Source: Campanula takesimana
Taxonomy: Eukaryota; Streptophyta; Magnoliopsida; Asterales; Campanulaceae
DNA length: 64,000 nt
Reading direction: 5' to 3'
Assembly (NCBI GenBank): GCA_026119855.1
Contig: JAOWBW010000384.1
Location: 186,001 to 250,000, forward strand
The position numbers and the translations under genes were made by a program. Below the pieces are notes generated by a model that was not told the origin of the DNA, made no database searches, and saw only the letters and a list, made by a program, of their open reading frames with translations. Positions 1 through 9,138 of the stretch are shown here, piece by piece. Positions within the stretch are counted from its first letter, which is position 1. Every line of letters starts with the position of its first letter.

Positions 1-50
1 GTCTAACGCGCGCGCCTCCCGAATAGGCAACCCAATGCGCGCGCTTCTGG
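1..50. repeat. Pair of GC-rich boxes (LTR U3-like)
   Basis: Two GC-rich boxes lie at about 6-20 (core GCGCGCGCCTCC) and 35-50 (core GCGCGCGCTTCTGG) in otherwise AT-rich DNA. The same kind of box cluster occurs inside the LTRs of several elements in this window, so this may be a remnant of an LTR U3 region. The left edge of the window cuts it, so no LTR boundary can be given. Confidence 0.4.
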
Positions 51-848
51 GGGCATTCCCGGAACAAAACAGTGCACAGAAACAGAACAGAATGACAGTG
101 TGTGGGCACCGGGCCTGCACGGAACTTGTTTTACTTTCTGTTTATTTTTATCGGTCACACGGGTGATTCGAAAGTTGTAATTATGTGCTTATTTGTTTTT
201 TTTTTTTTTTTTATTTCTTTTGAAAAAAAAAAAATGTTTTGTCACTTGTTAGACCTCACACTACATGCACATATTCTTATCAACTGCTCACTATCGAGTC
301 GCACAAGTCCAACCCCAAACCCGTCGAGGCCCGTCCTAGAAAGTTTAAGCTCCACTCGACCTTGGCTCTTTCGAAGCGGTAAACCTCAGCCCGTGGCGTA
401 GTTCACGATTACATGCCGGGGGTGACCTTTAAGCCTCATATTCAAGCCGAGCACAAACCACACAATTCTAGTTAGGGTCTAACACTCCGTGACTCAAGTC
501 GGTTTCCATGTACCGAGATTTCCCTAAACTAATGTCTTCAAATCATACATGCCAACTTGTTGCAATGGACGAAATAAAACTCCGTCCCCAAAAGTGGTTA
601 TTTTGGACGAAAATAAAAAATCCGTCCCCACATGTATGATTTATTACATTAATTTAGTTTAATCCCGACACATGTAGGTCTCACAAGCGTGGTGGAATCC
701 GATGAGTATATGGGACCACGAGAAGGTCTATTATACTAGTGTGACGATTCCCCTATTTTTTCTAGAAACCCCAAAAAAAAGGACTCCGTCCTTCCGACTT
801 TTGTAAATAAAAAAAAAAAACAAAAAAAAAAAGAGTCATTTTCTTTAT
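51..848. other. Unassigned non-coding stretch
   Basis: No reading frame in this stretch resembles a known protein. It contains homopolymer T and A tracts (about 198-214, 222-233 and 769-831) and a small inverted-repeat segment annotated separately. It lies where the leader of Tat-1 would be, but no primer-binding site or LTR end is visible. It may be 5' leader or older flanking DNA. Confidence 0.5.
540..642. repeat. 103-bp segment with 12-bp terminal inverted repeats (MITE-like)
   Basis: AAATCATACATG at 540-551 is the exact reverse complement of CATGTATGATTT at 631-642. Inside are two copies of a GGACG...TCCGTCCCC motif, each a short inverted repeat with an A-rich loop. The size and ends are MITE-like. 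No clear target-site duplication is visible, so a chance or transposon-internal palindrome remains possible. Confidence 0.35.
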
Positions 849-950
849 ATGGTTGAGTCTTTTTCGTGTTTGTGGGTTGAATTTATTTTATCCAAAAGGT
901 GTTTGTGGGGCCAATCTAAGATCAACCGTGCTCTTCCAATAGGTCCAATG

Positions 951-1559
951 GCTTCCAACGGCAACAACAACAACGGTGGAAATGATTTCGTGTCCAACGA
1001 AGGGTTACTCAACGTAATGAAATCAATGGGGGAACAAATGGATAGGATTGTCGAGGATGCCCGCCGTAAAGACAATTTGTGGCAAGCCCGTTTCGGTATC
1101 GACAAGAGGATTCACAAAGAAGAGGTTTCCGAACTCAAGGCCCGTCTTGATTATGAAAGAAGAATTCACAAGGAAGAGGTTTCCGAACTCAAAGCCCGTT
1201 TGCAAGAGCTCACCGACAGCAAAGCAAAGTTCAATGATAAAGCATGCTCAAGTGGCCCGACCCTCAAAAGCTACAAAGGTACCACCAACAACCGAGTTTT
1301 CACTCCTCTCCTAGGAGTAACCCAAGCCGAGGCATTTGAAACTTTGGTGGCAAGTGGGAAGGTCAAACCTTTGGAAGGGTACAAGCCGAAGGCGATACTG
1401 AAGAATCATGCACATAGTGAATGGTGCGGCTACCACAAGCATAGTGGCCACACTACCGAAGGGTGCTTCCTTCTCCGAAACATCATCCAATATTTGATCG
1501 ACAACGGCGAATTTACCGTGGGTGAAGAGCAACTCATCAAAGAAGTGGCTTGGTTTTGA
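951..1559 (+). CDS. Shortened gag of Tat-1
   Basis: Open frame of 203 codons if started at ATG 951 (MASNGNNNN...); the same frame extends up to an ATG at 849. Residues about 15-95 form a charged, heptad-like segment with a twice-repeated RIHKEEVSELKARL unit. Next comes the Tat gag C-terminal block, TQAEAFETLVASGKV and then CGYHKHSGHTTEGC, a knuckle of the C-x-Y-H-x3-G-H-x-T-x3-C type, and FLLRNIIQYLID. The capsid core expected between these parts is missing, so the protein is about half the usual gag length or less. The frame is intact, so a small gag-derived protein could be made. ATG 951 is preferred because Tat gag proteins begin with a short low-complexity N-rich segment; this is inference. 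Confidence 0.6.
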   Translation, partial: ASNGNNNNGGNDFVSNEGLLNVMKSMGEQMDRIVEDARRKDNLWQARFGIDKRIHKEEVSELKARLDYERRIHKEEVSELKARLQELTDSKAKFNDKACSSGPTLKSYKGTTNNRVFTPLLGVTQAEAFETLVASGKVKPLEGYKPKAILKNHAHSEWCGYHKHSGHTTEGCFLLRNIIQYLIDNGEFTVGEEQLIKEVAWF

Positions 1560-1962
1560 AATGGGGCTTCAACAAAGAGGACGACGACAACAATCTCCGT
1601 TTCTCTTTCTCTACCTAGTAGTAGGAAAAAAAAAAGAGTCAAAAGTCCTCTTTTGTGTGCGTTAATGTTTTCTCTCGTCCCATGTTAAGTGTCGAGTCTT
1701 CTTATCAAATAAAATTCGTTCTTGTCCTTATACACTCTTCCAAGTTGTTCGATCTAATTCTTGACAAAATGATGAAAAGATGTCTAAACAAGTTTTAGAA
1801 CAAGGCCATCACTTGAACGCCTAGGGGCTAAACATTGTGACGAAGGCAACATCATCAACGACGAAGACAAAGCCAAGACATCAAAGGTGAATCAACAACC
1901 ATGGAGAAAAATCAAGCAATGTTCAAAGGGGGGATTAAAAAAAAAAAAAAAAAAAATGCTCG

Positions 1963-1990
1963 CTAGGTTGAACTCTTCAAATCAACCTAG
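1963..1990 (+). other. CTAG-type RNA hairpin, Tat-1 copy 1
   Basis: CTAGGTTGA (1963-1971) pairs perfectly with TCAACCTAG (1982-1990), a 9-bp stem with a 10-nt loop. It lies just after the gag region and is followed by the GGCAAAA stretch shared by all copies. The inner CCC/GGG helix seen in other copies is replaced by a longer outer stem. Confidence 0.6.
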
Positions 1991-2480
1991 GCAAAAGTTA
2001 GAGCACACAAAAAAAAAAAAAAAAAGTCTCATGCAAGAAAGAAGATATGTTTTGCCCTAGCGCGTTATGGTGATTGACCTTCATCTCGAACTTGTCAAGA
2101 CATCTTTGTACGATTCATTTGCCAATGAATTAATCACCAAAAAGATTGAACAACTTTCTTAGATTTGGAATCATTTCGCGCTCCTTGTCGAGTCTAGGGA
2201 CTTCTATTCTTTCTGCATACTCCCAATTTCTTGCAATCAAATTGGGGCTTTCCTTCTCTTCTCTCTTAATGACTTACTTGCCTTCGCGAGTCATTCAATT
2301 CAATAAAAATTACATGTCAATACTAGAGACACTTCCCTAGTCAAGTCAATTTCACTCATCATTAGTGACAAAAGGTCTCCACCGCAAAATCACATGTCTT
2401 ATCTCCTCAGCTAGAGTCAATGCACACTTCCTCATCAATTGAGTAAAAAAAAACTGATGAAGACGCAAAAGAGATGCCCG

Positions 2481-2510
2481 CTAGATTGAAAATCCGAAAG
2501 GGCAGTCTAG
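2481..2510 (+). other. CTAG-type RNA hairpin, Tat-1 copy 2
   Basis: Outer stem CTAGA (2481-2485) with TCTAG (2506-2510); inner stem TCC with GGG around the loop GAAA (2496-2499), a GNRA tetraloop. Flanks GCCCG and GGCAAAA match the second copy in Tat-3 (28810-28839). Confidence 0.6.
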
Positions 2511-4617
2511 GCAAAAAACAGGGTGCGTCATAAAAAAAATATGAGAGAGTAAGAGAGAGAAGAGAAAGAGAAATGGAGATCCCCGGCCTCTAAAGAAGAC
2601 AAGTTCTACATTGAATCTCCTCAGCAAGTCAATTCCCCACCGAGTCAACTTTGGGATTGCAAAAGGCTCGACAAGATATGGCACCATCAAAGGTTGTTTT
2701 GGGTTATTGGCATCATTCTCCAGCAGTGTGCATTTTTGGGTTCATGAAAAGAAGGCCCGTGGTAGCCAAGACCCATCCGAGAACGAGCCCATCATAAAAG
2801 GGCACGAGGTTGCACAAATAATCCCTAGCTAATCAATTGGCTTGGGAAACAAATAGCAACAACATGTGTCTCAGTTTTCAAAGCTTCTTCAAGTATGTGC
2901 TTCTAAAGTACGCCGAAAGGCTCCCGAGAAATGGAGTAGCTCTTGCCATGTCTTCTCATGTTTATTCCCTCACACGAGGACGAGCCACTCTTGCTTTGCT
3001 CAACAAATGGTGACGCCCTAGGGGCTATGTGACTCAAGAACAAGGGATTCTTTTGCTTCATTTGGCAATCAATACGCCCTAGGGGCTATGCTCAAGAAAG
3101 ATGTGTGAGACTATCCTCAAAGTCCCTCAAAAGGGATGTCAAAAAGCCCTCTTGTCATGTGTGCCCGTGCTCGTTTCCCCAATCAAGGGTGGACCTTTCT
3201 CGCAATCAATGATGGCACTCTAGGGGCTACGGTCAAGTCTTAAAGGCTCTCTCGGCAAAGAGCAATTAACTCCCCAGCAGTATCCCCAGCCAAGTCATGT
3301 GCAACATTGGAAGCTTCCTCAATTCGGCACCGAAGGTCTCAACGGGCTTCGCAATCTACAATCTTTTGGGCTACGGCATTACAGTAATTCAAGCAAAGGG
3401 CAGTATTAGGGCTTCGCGACCGACAGTCTTTTGGGCAACAATACTCGAGCAAGTGCAATGTGGAGTAGTCTTATGGCTCCATGAGAACAATCAAGATTCA
3501 AGGGTCTCTCAACACTTCAAGTCAAAGGCCTCTTGGTTTTAAATGAAGACTCCGATGTTATGAATGAAGTTGATGATTTTTGTTAGAACTCACAGCGAGA
3601 TTTTGAAGGAAGTCTTAGAGAAAAGGAAAAAGATTCAATATGCTAAAATCTAATCAAAACAGGGTTATAGCGGGAAATGCCACGGCCAATCCCAATGTTT
3701 CTGCAATTCAGCACCCCCTTCTCCAAGATCAAAAGCACAAGGTGCAGCTCAGATAAAGTTGGGCCACGGCACTAGTTGCATCCGAAGATCCGTCATTAGT
3801 TCAACTCAAGAAGAGTCAAGCAAGCCTACTCATTTGAGACTTTATCACGCCAAGACCTTATCCTCCGCGACCTCGACGGCACCGCAAGACATTACTGCAT
3901 CCTTTGACATAAGCCCTCAGCCATTTGGGTATCGACCACAATGAGGCCATTCATCTCCCCAGTAAGAGCAAGAAGGAGATCTCAATCAAGAATTCTACCA
4001 AACGGTACATCCGCTCTCAATGCCGAGCCAATCACGAGATAATTTGGGGCTTTACAATGAACGGTCTTCACATCCCGCCATCTACAAGCCCACGACACTT
4101 GGGGCTCTGCAATCTTTCGAAGCTTGGCATCAATGATCTCCTCTTGGGGCTTGCTCACTACAATAACAAAGGGCGATTTACTCGAATGGGCCAAGAGCTG
4201 ATTTATCTTGGAGCTATGCAAGTCCCTCAAAATTTGGCATCAAAGGCATTCTAGGGGCTTTACAATCAGCAACCCCTCATCTCGGCATCAAAAGCCTTTT
4301 GAAGCCCCATAATCGACAAATCTCTTGGGGCTAGACATCAATCTTCGTCAGACACACCGGCGGGGTTAGACATCAATCTTCGTTGGCCACGACGACGACA
4401 ACGACAGAATTCAAGCGAAGCAATCTGGACTTTGACTGAACATGACTTGATCTTGGGTTGGCTTCACAAACACACAATGGCTAAAATGGTTCACCCACGA
4501 ACTAAAAAAAAAAAAAAAAAAGATTTTTCTTTCTTTTTCTCCTTCTATGCGCAAAATTATGTGCTTTACTTTGCTTTGCTCCTAGCCTCTCCTCCAGCGT
4601 TCTCCATCATCCTTGAA

Positions 4618-4652
4618 CTACGCTGGTCTGATTCTCTTAAAGGGATACGTAG
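4618..4652 (+). other. CTACG-type RNA hairpin, Tat-1
   Basis: Outer stem CTACG (4618-4622) with CGTAG (4648-4652), preceded by GAA and followed by GCAGCC. Inner stem TCTC with GGGA, one G-U wobble, loop TTAAA. GGTCTGA lies between the outer and inner stems, as in the Tat-2 copies. Confidence 0.6.
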
Positions 4653-5047
4653 GCAGCCTTTGGCACGACCAACCCATCATTCAGAGTACCATCTCGCCAA
4701 CCCAACATCAAGGGCATTCTCTCATCAACATCTAAAGAATGGACATTCACCATCAAAGCATCCTCCGCGGACATCAAGAATCCATCTCCACTCAAGCAGA
4801 AATGGTAAGTGAAGGTATGAATACATCCAATGCTTTCCTCAAAATCACACCGCGCACAAGATCACTTTCTACATTCTTACTTCTCTCTCATTACAAAGGT
4901 GCTTTCAAGATCACATCACACAACGGGCACAATTTCTCTCAATCATCATATTTCATGCATGTCCCTGCACAAGCACATATACCTGCAAAGCACATAACAG
5001 GTACCACCGCAAAGCCAAACCGCATCCGCTACTCAAGGCACTTCATC

Positions 5048-5224
5048 CCCAACAGAAAGTGATTCACAGTCAACTATGCCTGCATCCCCATAAAATCAAG
5101 CAACCACACGTCATCAGCAACCAAGCATTCCCCAACAGAAAGTGATTCACAGTCAACTATGCATGCATCCCCATAAAATCAAGCGACCACACGTCATCAG
5201 CAACCAAGCATTCCCCAGCAGATT
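5048..5224 (+). repeat. 83-bp tandem duplication
   Basis: Two adjacent copies with an 83-bp offset, each starting CCCCAACAGAAAGTGATTCA and ending in CAAGCATTCCCCA. They differ at only a few positions (for example GCCTGC against GCATGC), so the duplication is recent. It lies immediately before the larger Tat-1 array. Confidence 0.8.
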
Positions 5225-5235
5225 TCAATCATCAA

Positions 5236-6060
5236 CTCGCTCGCAAACGGGAGCGTGTATCAAACCGCTCGCAAACGGGGGCGTTTTCTACCAACTTGCT
5301 CGCAAACGGGGGCATGTTATCTCTGACAGCTCGCAAACGGGAGTTCGTCATCAACCGCTCGCAAACGGGAGCATTTTCTACCAACTTGCTCACAAACGGG
5401 GGCATGTTATCTCACACAGCTCGCAAACGGGAGCGTGTATCAAACCGATCGCAAACGGGAGCGTGTATCAAACCGCTCGCAAACGGGACCGTTTTCTATC
5501 AACTTGCTCGCAAACGGGGCATGTTATCTCTGACAGCTCGCAAAGGGGAATTCGTCATCAACCGCTCGCAAACGGGAGCGTTTTCTACCAACTTGCTCGC
5601 AAACGGGGGCATGTTATCTCACACAGCTCGCAAACGGGAGCGTGTATCAAACCGCTCGCAAACGGGAGCGTTTTCTATCAACTTGCTCGCAAACGGGGGC
5701 ATGTTATCTTAGACAGCTCGCAAACGGGAGTTCATCATCAAACCGCTCGCAAACGGGAGCGTTTTCTACCAACTTGCTCGCAAACGGGGGCATGTTATCT
5801 CTGACAGCTCGCAAATGGGAGTTGTCATCAAACCGCTCGCAAACGGGAGCGTTTTCTACCAACTTGCTCGCAAACAGGGGCATGTTATCTCTGACAGCTC
5901 GCAAACGGGAGTTCGTCATCAAACCGCTCGCAAACGGGAGCGTTTTCTACCAACTTGCTCGCAAACGGGAGCATGTTACCTCTGAAAGCTCGCAAACGGG
6001 AGTTTGTCGTCAACCGCTCGCAAACGGGAGTGTGTTATTAAGTCGCTCACACAGGGAGCG
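5236..6060 (+). repeat. Tandem array of about 27 units with core GCTCGCAAACGGGAGC
   Basis: The core GCTCGCAAACGGGAGC recurs about every 29-30 bp. Three different spacers (TTTTCTACCAACTT, ATGTTATCTCTGACA and TTCGTCATCAAACC types) largely rotate, giving a higher-order unit near 90 bp. The core ends GCTC and GAGC are complementary. The last unit is diverged, CGCTCACACAGGGAGCG at about 6043-6059. Long open frames through this array (up to 220 codons) come from the repeat and lack any protein signature. Confidence 0.9.
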
Positions 6061-6080
6061 CACCCCCATCTTTCACAATT

Positions 6081-6450
6081 GTGGCCGTGGTGGGCCGCCT
6101 CAAGCCACCACACCTTTTTTAAAATTTTGTGGCCATGGTGGGCCGCCTCAAGCCACCACACCTTTTTTAAATTTTGTGGCCGTGGTGGGCCGCCTCAAGC
6201 CACCACACCTTTTTTAAAAATTTTGTGGCCGTGGTGGGCCGCCTCAAGCCACCACACCTTTTTTAAATTTTGTGGCCGTGGTGGGCCGCCTCAAGCCACC
6301 ACACCTTTTTAAAATTTTGTGGCCGTGGTGGGCCGCCTCAAGCCACCACACCTTTTTTAAATTTTGTGGCCGTGGTGGGCCGCCTCAAGCCACCACACTT
6401 TTTTTTAAAATTCTTGTGGCTGTGGTGGGCCGCCTCAAGCCACCACACCC
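6081..6450 (+). repeat. Tandem array, eight units of about 49 bp
   Basis: Eight copies of a unit containing GTGGCCGTGGTGGGCCGCC and CAAGCCACCACACC, separated by T-rich and A-rich spacers. GTGGTGG and CCACCAC within each unit can pair as a 7-bp stem. A single diverged unit is present in Tat-3 at about 31746-31790, so the array grew from one ancestral copy. It is bracketed by two copies of the CGCTCACACAGGGAGCG segment (about 6043 and 6467). Confidence 0.9.
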
Positions 6451-6466
6451 TTTCCATCCGCGAAAG

Positions 6467-6612
6467 TCGCTCACACAGGGAGCGCACTCCTATCCTTTGT
6501 AATTTCAAATTCCTGCTTTATCTAGTCTTTGTTTTCTCTTGTCGATGTCCTCGGCGGTTGTCTTTCTTTCGTCGACGCGTTTTGCTTCGCAATCCACGTC
6601 GCCGAGGGGCTC
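6467..6612 (+). promoter_or_regulatory. Conserved pre-LTR segment and polypurine tract, Tat-1
   Basis: This segment is closely matched by Tat-3 at about 31809-31959. It begins CGCTCACACAGGGAGCGCAC and ends CCACGTCGCCGAGGGGCTC immediately before the LTR. GAGGGG in 6601-6612 is the likely polypurine tract that primes plus-strand synthesis. The tract is short compared with usual ones. Confidence 0.7.
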
Positions 6613-6788
6613 TGTAGACACCCCGCCTTGGACCTCTCACCCCGATTGCATACAAAGTATTTTTATTTAACTTATTTTTGTTGATTTCTGTTACTTCGGT
6701 TAAGTTCCTAACTGATTCCGTTAGTTTTGGACTAAACAGCATAACAGAGTTAACTTTTAGGGTCATTCTGTCATTCTGTCATTCTCTG

Positions 6789-6862
6789 CCGCGGGCGCTT
6801 CCGGAACTGTTAACGGGATGCGCGCGCGTCTCGCCCCTAAAGCGGGACCCGCGCGCCTCCCA
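6789..6862 (+). repeat. GC-rich box cluster in Tat-1 LTR
   Basis: Three boxes: CCGCGGGCGCTTCCGG (about 6789), GATGCGCGCGCGTCTCGC (about 6818) and CCCGCGCGCCTCCC (about 6849), spaced about 30 bp in AT-rich U3. They resemble the boxes in the Chromo-2 LTR, which is from a different lineage. Confidence 0.65.
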
Positions 6863-7152
6863 TTATGGCAGTAACGGATTGCACCTTATTTCCCTCCTTT
6901 TTCTTATTTACAAACATATTTTCTTGATCACAAAAACCATCTTTTTACAACCACATTCATCCCCCCTTTTCTCATTAACTCCCAATCCCAAATTCTAAGC
7001 CTTTTCCCAAAAACTAATATTTCTTTCATTTATTATTTGATTTCTTTTATTTCTTTTATTTTTCTTTTATTCATTTATCTTATTTGTGATTGGCCCATTC
7101 CATTTCACATGGATGACCAATTTCCCTCCATCATTTCACTCTCTTTTTTACC

Positions 7153-7160
7153 TATAAAAA
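7153..7160 (+). promoter_or_regulatory. TATA box of Tat-1 LTR
   Basis: TATAAAAA in the context CCTATAAAAACC, about 290 bp after the GC boxes and followed by AC-rich sequence, as expected for an LTR promoter. The start of the R region was not mapped. Confidence 0.6.
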
Positions 7161-7780
7161 CCATCATCTTCTACCTTGGAAAGGGACCCAATTTTTGAGA
7201 CTTGAACAAAAACTCTACACAAATCATCTCAACAATCCTTCTCTACAAAACACTACACAAAGTGTTTGCACAACATTTTCTCTACAACAACACCATTTCC
7301 AAGTCCAAGTTTGAAGTCCTCTTTTCTAAGGTACAACATCTCTTTTCTTCTCTTATTTTATTTGTCTAGTCTTACTAGTATGCAATCTCCATAAAAAGGG
7401 ATACAACCAAAAGGCCATTTCACTATTGAAGTTTGGCGAAGGTTACATCCCAACATTCCAAACTTCATTTAATTTATATTTCATTTCTTAATGTAATCAT
7501 TTGGCACTAGTCCAACATGTAACTATTTAGCATTAAATTAATAAAATCATTCTTTTCCCCTTTTTCTTTACATTATAATTGTTAGCATTGTTAATAAATT
7601 GAAGGACATTTAGCATTAGAACACCAATAGTAGCAAGACCCGCATAAGCGGGGCGGAGTGGGTGTTTAAGTACTTCCTACTCCGTCACCTAACCCCCGAA
7701 CCCTTCTCTCCCGAATCTCTGGTTTTGTACATAAATTAGGTTATTTCTAGGTTTTTCTTATGTTCCTTTAAAAACATAGG

Positions 7781-7790
7781 TGGCGACTCT
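7781..7790 (+). other. Primer-site-like TGGCGACTCT inside U5 of Tat-1 LTR
   Basis: TGGCGACTCT lies 77 bp before the LTR end. The same word opens the true primer-binding site of Tat-2 (15614-15631). The three related U5 blocks in this window (7650-7790, 32706-32852, 15732-15860 reverse) all end with it. Confidence 0.6.
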
Positions 7791-7867
7791 AAACAATCTA
7801 AAACAAGTTAGACATCCTAGGATAATTCACCGCTCTAGCCAAGCTGTGGTTTCCCAGGGTATCTACA

Positions 7868-8324
7868 CCAGCAAGCATGGGTCATTGACGTGCTTGTGTG
7901 GCTTTCATTTCGGCTCCGTCTTTCCGCTCCGTAACTGCTCCGTCGTGCGTGCTTTGGTATCCCGGTTGTCCGCGGGCCCAACATGAAAGTTGCTTGGAAT
8001 ATTTTTCTGGTCAAGACGGTATATCTGAAATATTTTAATAAGAAAGGAATAACATAAATTAGTTTTAAATTCAAAGAATGGTCGGTAAAAGGCTTTTTAG
8101 GGGTGCGGGACCCGTTCCGGGCTCCGCACGTGCTATTTTTTTAGAATGTGCCTGTTTACTCGGTTTTGAGCCCTGATCATGAATCCAGACATGGTTTTTC
8201 CATCCGATGCACCGATAAGGCGTACGGTAATCCCGAACAGCCAAATCTGGGATTTTAGGTCGATTATCGCGCTTAGACCGAATCAAATGGTTGGTTTTAG
8301 GGGTGCGAGGTCGGGGTGTCTACA
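7868..8324 (-). repeat. 3' LTR fragment of Tat-2
   Basis: The first about 457 bp (reading leftwards from 8324) of the Tat-2 LTR, starting TGTAGACACCCCGACCTCGC. It is homologous to 26454-26864, apart from different sequence in the middle (about 8017-8098 against 26598-26640). It stops at the Tat-1 LTR end; bases 7868-7872 (CCAGC) are the Tat-1 target-site copy. A 27-bp nested inverted repeat at 8103-8129 (GTGCGG / CCCG / CGGG / CCGCAC) is conserved in the other copy. Confidence 0.9.
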
Positions 8325-8339
8325 GAGCCCCTCGTCGAA
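8325..8339 (-). promoter_or_regulatory. Polypurine tract of Tat-2
   Basis: On the - strand the LTR is preceded by TTCGACGAGGGGCTC, nearly the same as the Tat-1 and Tat-3 tracts (CGCCGAGGGGCTC), directly abutting the LTR start TGTAGACACC. Confidence 0.7.
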
Positions 8340-8428
8340 TTCACTTGTGATGTAAAGTGGATTCGACAATCCAATATAGACAACCGATCTCGTCTAGGGT
8401 TCGACGGCTGAGCCCAAAGTAGGGCTTC

Positions 8429-8462
8429 CTACGTATCCCTTACGGGAATCAAGACTCCGTAG
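8429..8462 (-). other. CTACG-type RNA hairpin, Tat-2 copy a
   Basis: Sense reading: outer CTACG/CGTAG, inner TCCC-GTAA-GGGA (GNRA tetraloop), with GTCTTGAT between the outer and inner helices. Confidence 0.65.
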
Positions 8463-8522
8463 TTCTACTCAAGCAAGCAAGCAAACACAATCATATGGTC
8501 GAACTCGGGAACCCGAGATTCC

Positions 8523-8557
8523 TACGTATCTCTTGCGAGAATCAGACCAATCGTAGT
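8523..8557 (-). other. CTACG-type RNA hairpin, Tat-2 copy b
   Basis: Sense reading: outer CTACG/CGTAG, inner TCTC-GCAA-GAGA. Compared with copy a, one C-G pair of the inner helix is T-A, a compensatory change. The loop is another GNRA variant. Confidence 0.65.
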
Positions 8558-8722
8558 TCAGATGGATGCTGGGGATGCATTAAGAAACTGAATTCTCTTT
8601 GCTGGGGATTGGAATGGGTGAACGGCTTATGGGTTGGTGAGATCACATACATCTTTGAGCCGGGGTTGAGGTAACACGATATTCGATAGAACGTCCGACT
8701 GAAACTCTTGTTATCGAGTTGC

Positions 8723-8758
8723 CTACGTATCCCTCGCGGGAATCAAGTCGTGGCGTAG
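8723..8758 (-). other. CTACG-type RNA hairpin, Tat-2 copy c
   Basis: Sense reading: outer CTACG/CGTAG, inner TCCC-GCGA-GGGA; the loop is a third GNRA variant. Confidence 0.65.
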
Positions 8759-8902
8759 TTCTGAGGGAGGTCCAACCCGAGCCCTCGAGTAGACCAGAGA
8801 GTAACCAAACATTCGAGGGGGGTCAAATTCGGGGTGACCGAACAGACCAAAGTAACCAAACATTCGAAATAAGGGGTGGTCGTGCCTGAGGTGACAGGCT
8901 GC

Positions 8903-8939
8903 CTACGTATCCCGTATGGGAATCAGACCAGTCACGTAG
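8903..8939 (-). other. CTACG-type RNA hairpin, Tat-2 copy d
   Basis: Sense reading: outer CTACG/CGTAG, inner TCCC-ATAC-GGGA. The stem is intact and the loop is not GNRA. GGTCTGAT precedes the inner stem and GCAGCCTGTCACC follows the outer stem. Confidence 0.65.
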
Positions 8940-9004
8940 TTCAACGGGGTGCAATAGTTTCGCAATCAATGTTTTTGTGAAAACAATTTTGAGGGTATTG
9001 TGAC

Positions 9005-9126
9005 CTCTAGGGGGTTTGTCGGCCTATTGGTCAAAGATATTGAGGGACTTCTAGGGGGTTCGTCGGCCTATCAGTCGATGATATTGAAGGGACTTCTAGG
9101 GGGTTCGTCGGCCTATCAGTCGAAGA
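9005..9126 (-). repeat. Tandem repeat, three units of about 45 bp
   Basis: Three copies of a unit containing CTAGGGGGTTCGTCGGCC and TATCAGTCGA (plus-strand reading), starting at about 9007, 9051 and 9096. Part of the Tat-2 3' non-coding region; no protein. Confidence 0.75.
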
Positions 9127-9138
9127 GATTATCATTAG

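Larger units (their letters stand above)
1560..5047 (+). other. Degenerate 3' region of Tat-1
   Basis: About 3.5 kb with no recognisable protein. It holds poly-A runs (about 1936-1956 and 2010-2025), repeated phrases such as CCTAGGGGCTA and CCCCAGCAAGTC, and three structured elements annotated separately. The same phrases appear in the 3' regions of the other Tat elements here, so this is pol-3'LTR spacer, not coding DNA. Six-frame reading shows only short fragmented frames. Confidence 0.6.
849..7867 (+). mobile_element. Tat-1: Tat/Ogre-lineage Ty3/gypsy element, gag but no pol
   Basis: Order on the + strand: shortened gag (951-1559), two CTAG-type hairpins, a long degenerate 3' region, one CTACG-type hairpin, two tandem arrays, a polypurine tract and a complete 3' LTR ending at 7867. 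No protease, RT, RNase H or integrase coding is visible between gag and the first post-pol hairpin, which are only about 400 bp apart. The 3' LTR is followed by CCAGC (7868-7872). The matching uninterrupted site exists in the sister LTR of Tat-2 at 26454-26458, which places the insertion inside the Tat-2 3' LTR. The left end is not defined. The organisation resembles the plant class called TR-GAG (long terminal repeats with gag only). Confidence 0.75.
6613..7867 (+). repeat. 3' LTR of Tat-1 (1255 bp)
   Basis: Starts TGTAGACACCCCG and ends CCAGGGTATCTACA, imperfect inverted ends typical of Tat/Ogre LTRs. It contains a GC-box cluster (6789-6862), a TATA box (7153-7160) and a U5 block CCTAACCCCCGAACCC...GGTGGCGACTCT (7650-7790). 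A related but diverged LTR is at 31960-32922. No 5' LTR partner is inside the window. No primer-binding site follows 7867, as expected for a 3' LTR. Confidence 0.9.

Noticed and set aside
5236..6060. CRISPR-like array of short repeats and spacers
   Set aside because: Spacers are only three repeating types, repeats are 14-16 bp, there are no cas genes, and the DNA is plant nuclear retrotransposon sequence.
5142..6217. Open frames of 138-220 codons through the Tat-1 array as proteins
   Set aside because: All three frames are open only because the unit lengths are near multiples of three; the residues simply repeat and show no domain.
6613..8324. One 1.7-kb LTR with TGTAGACACCCCG...CGGGGTGTCTACA ends
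   Set aside because: The palindromic ends belong to two different LTRs in opposite orientation; the boundary at 7867/7868 is proved by the empty site at 26454 and by the Tat-3 LTR, which ends at the same point.
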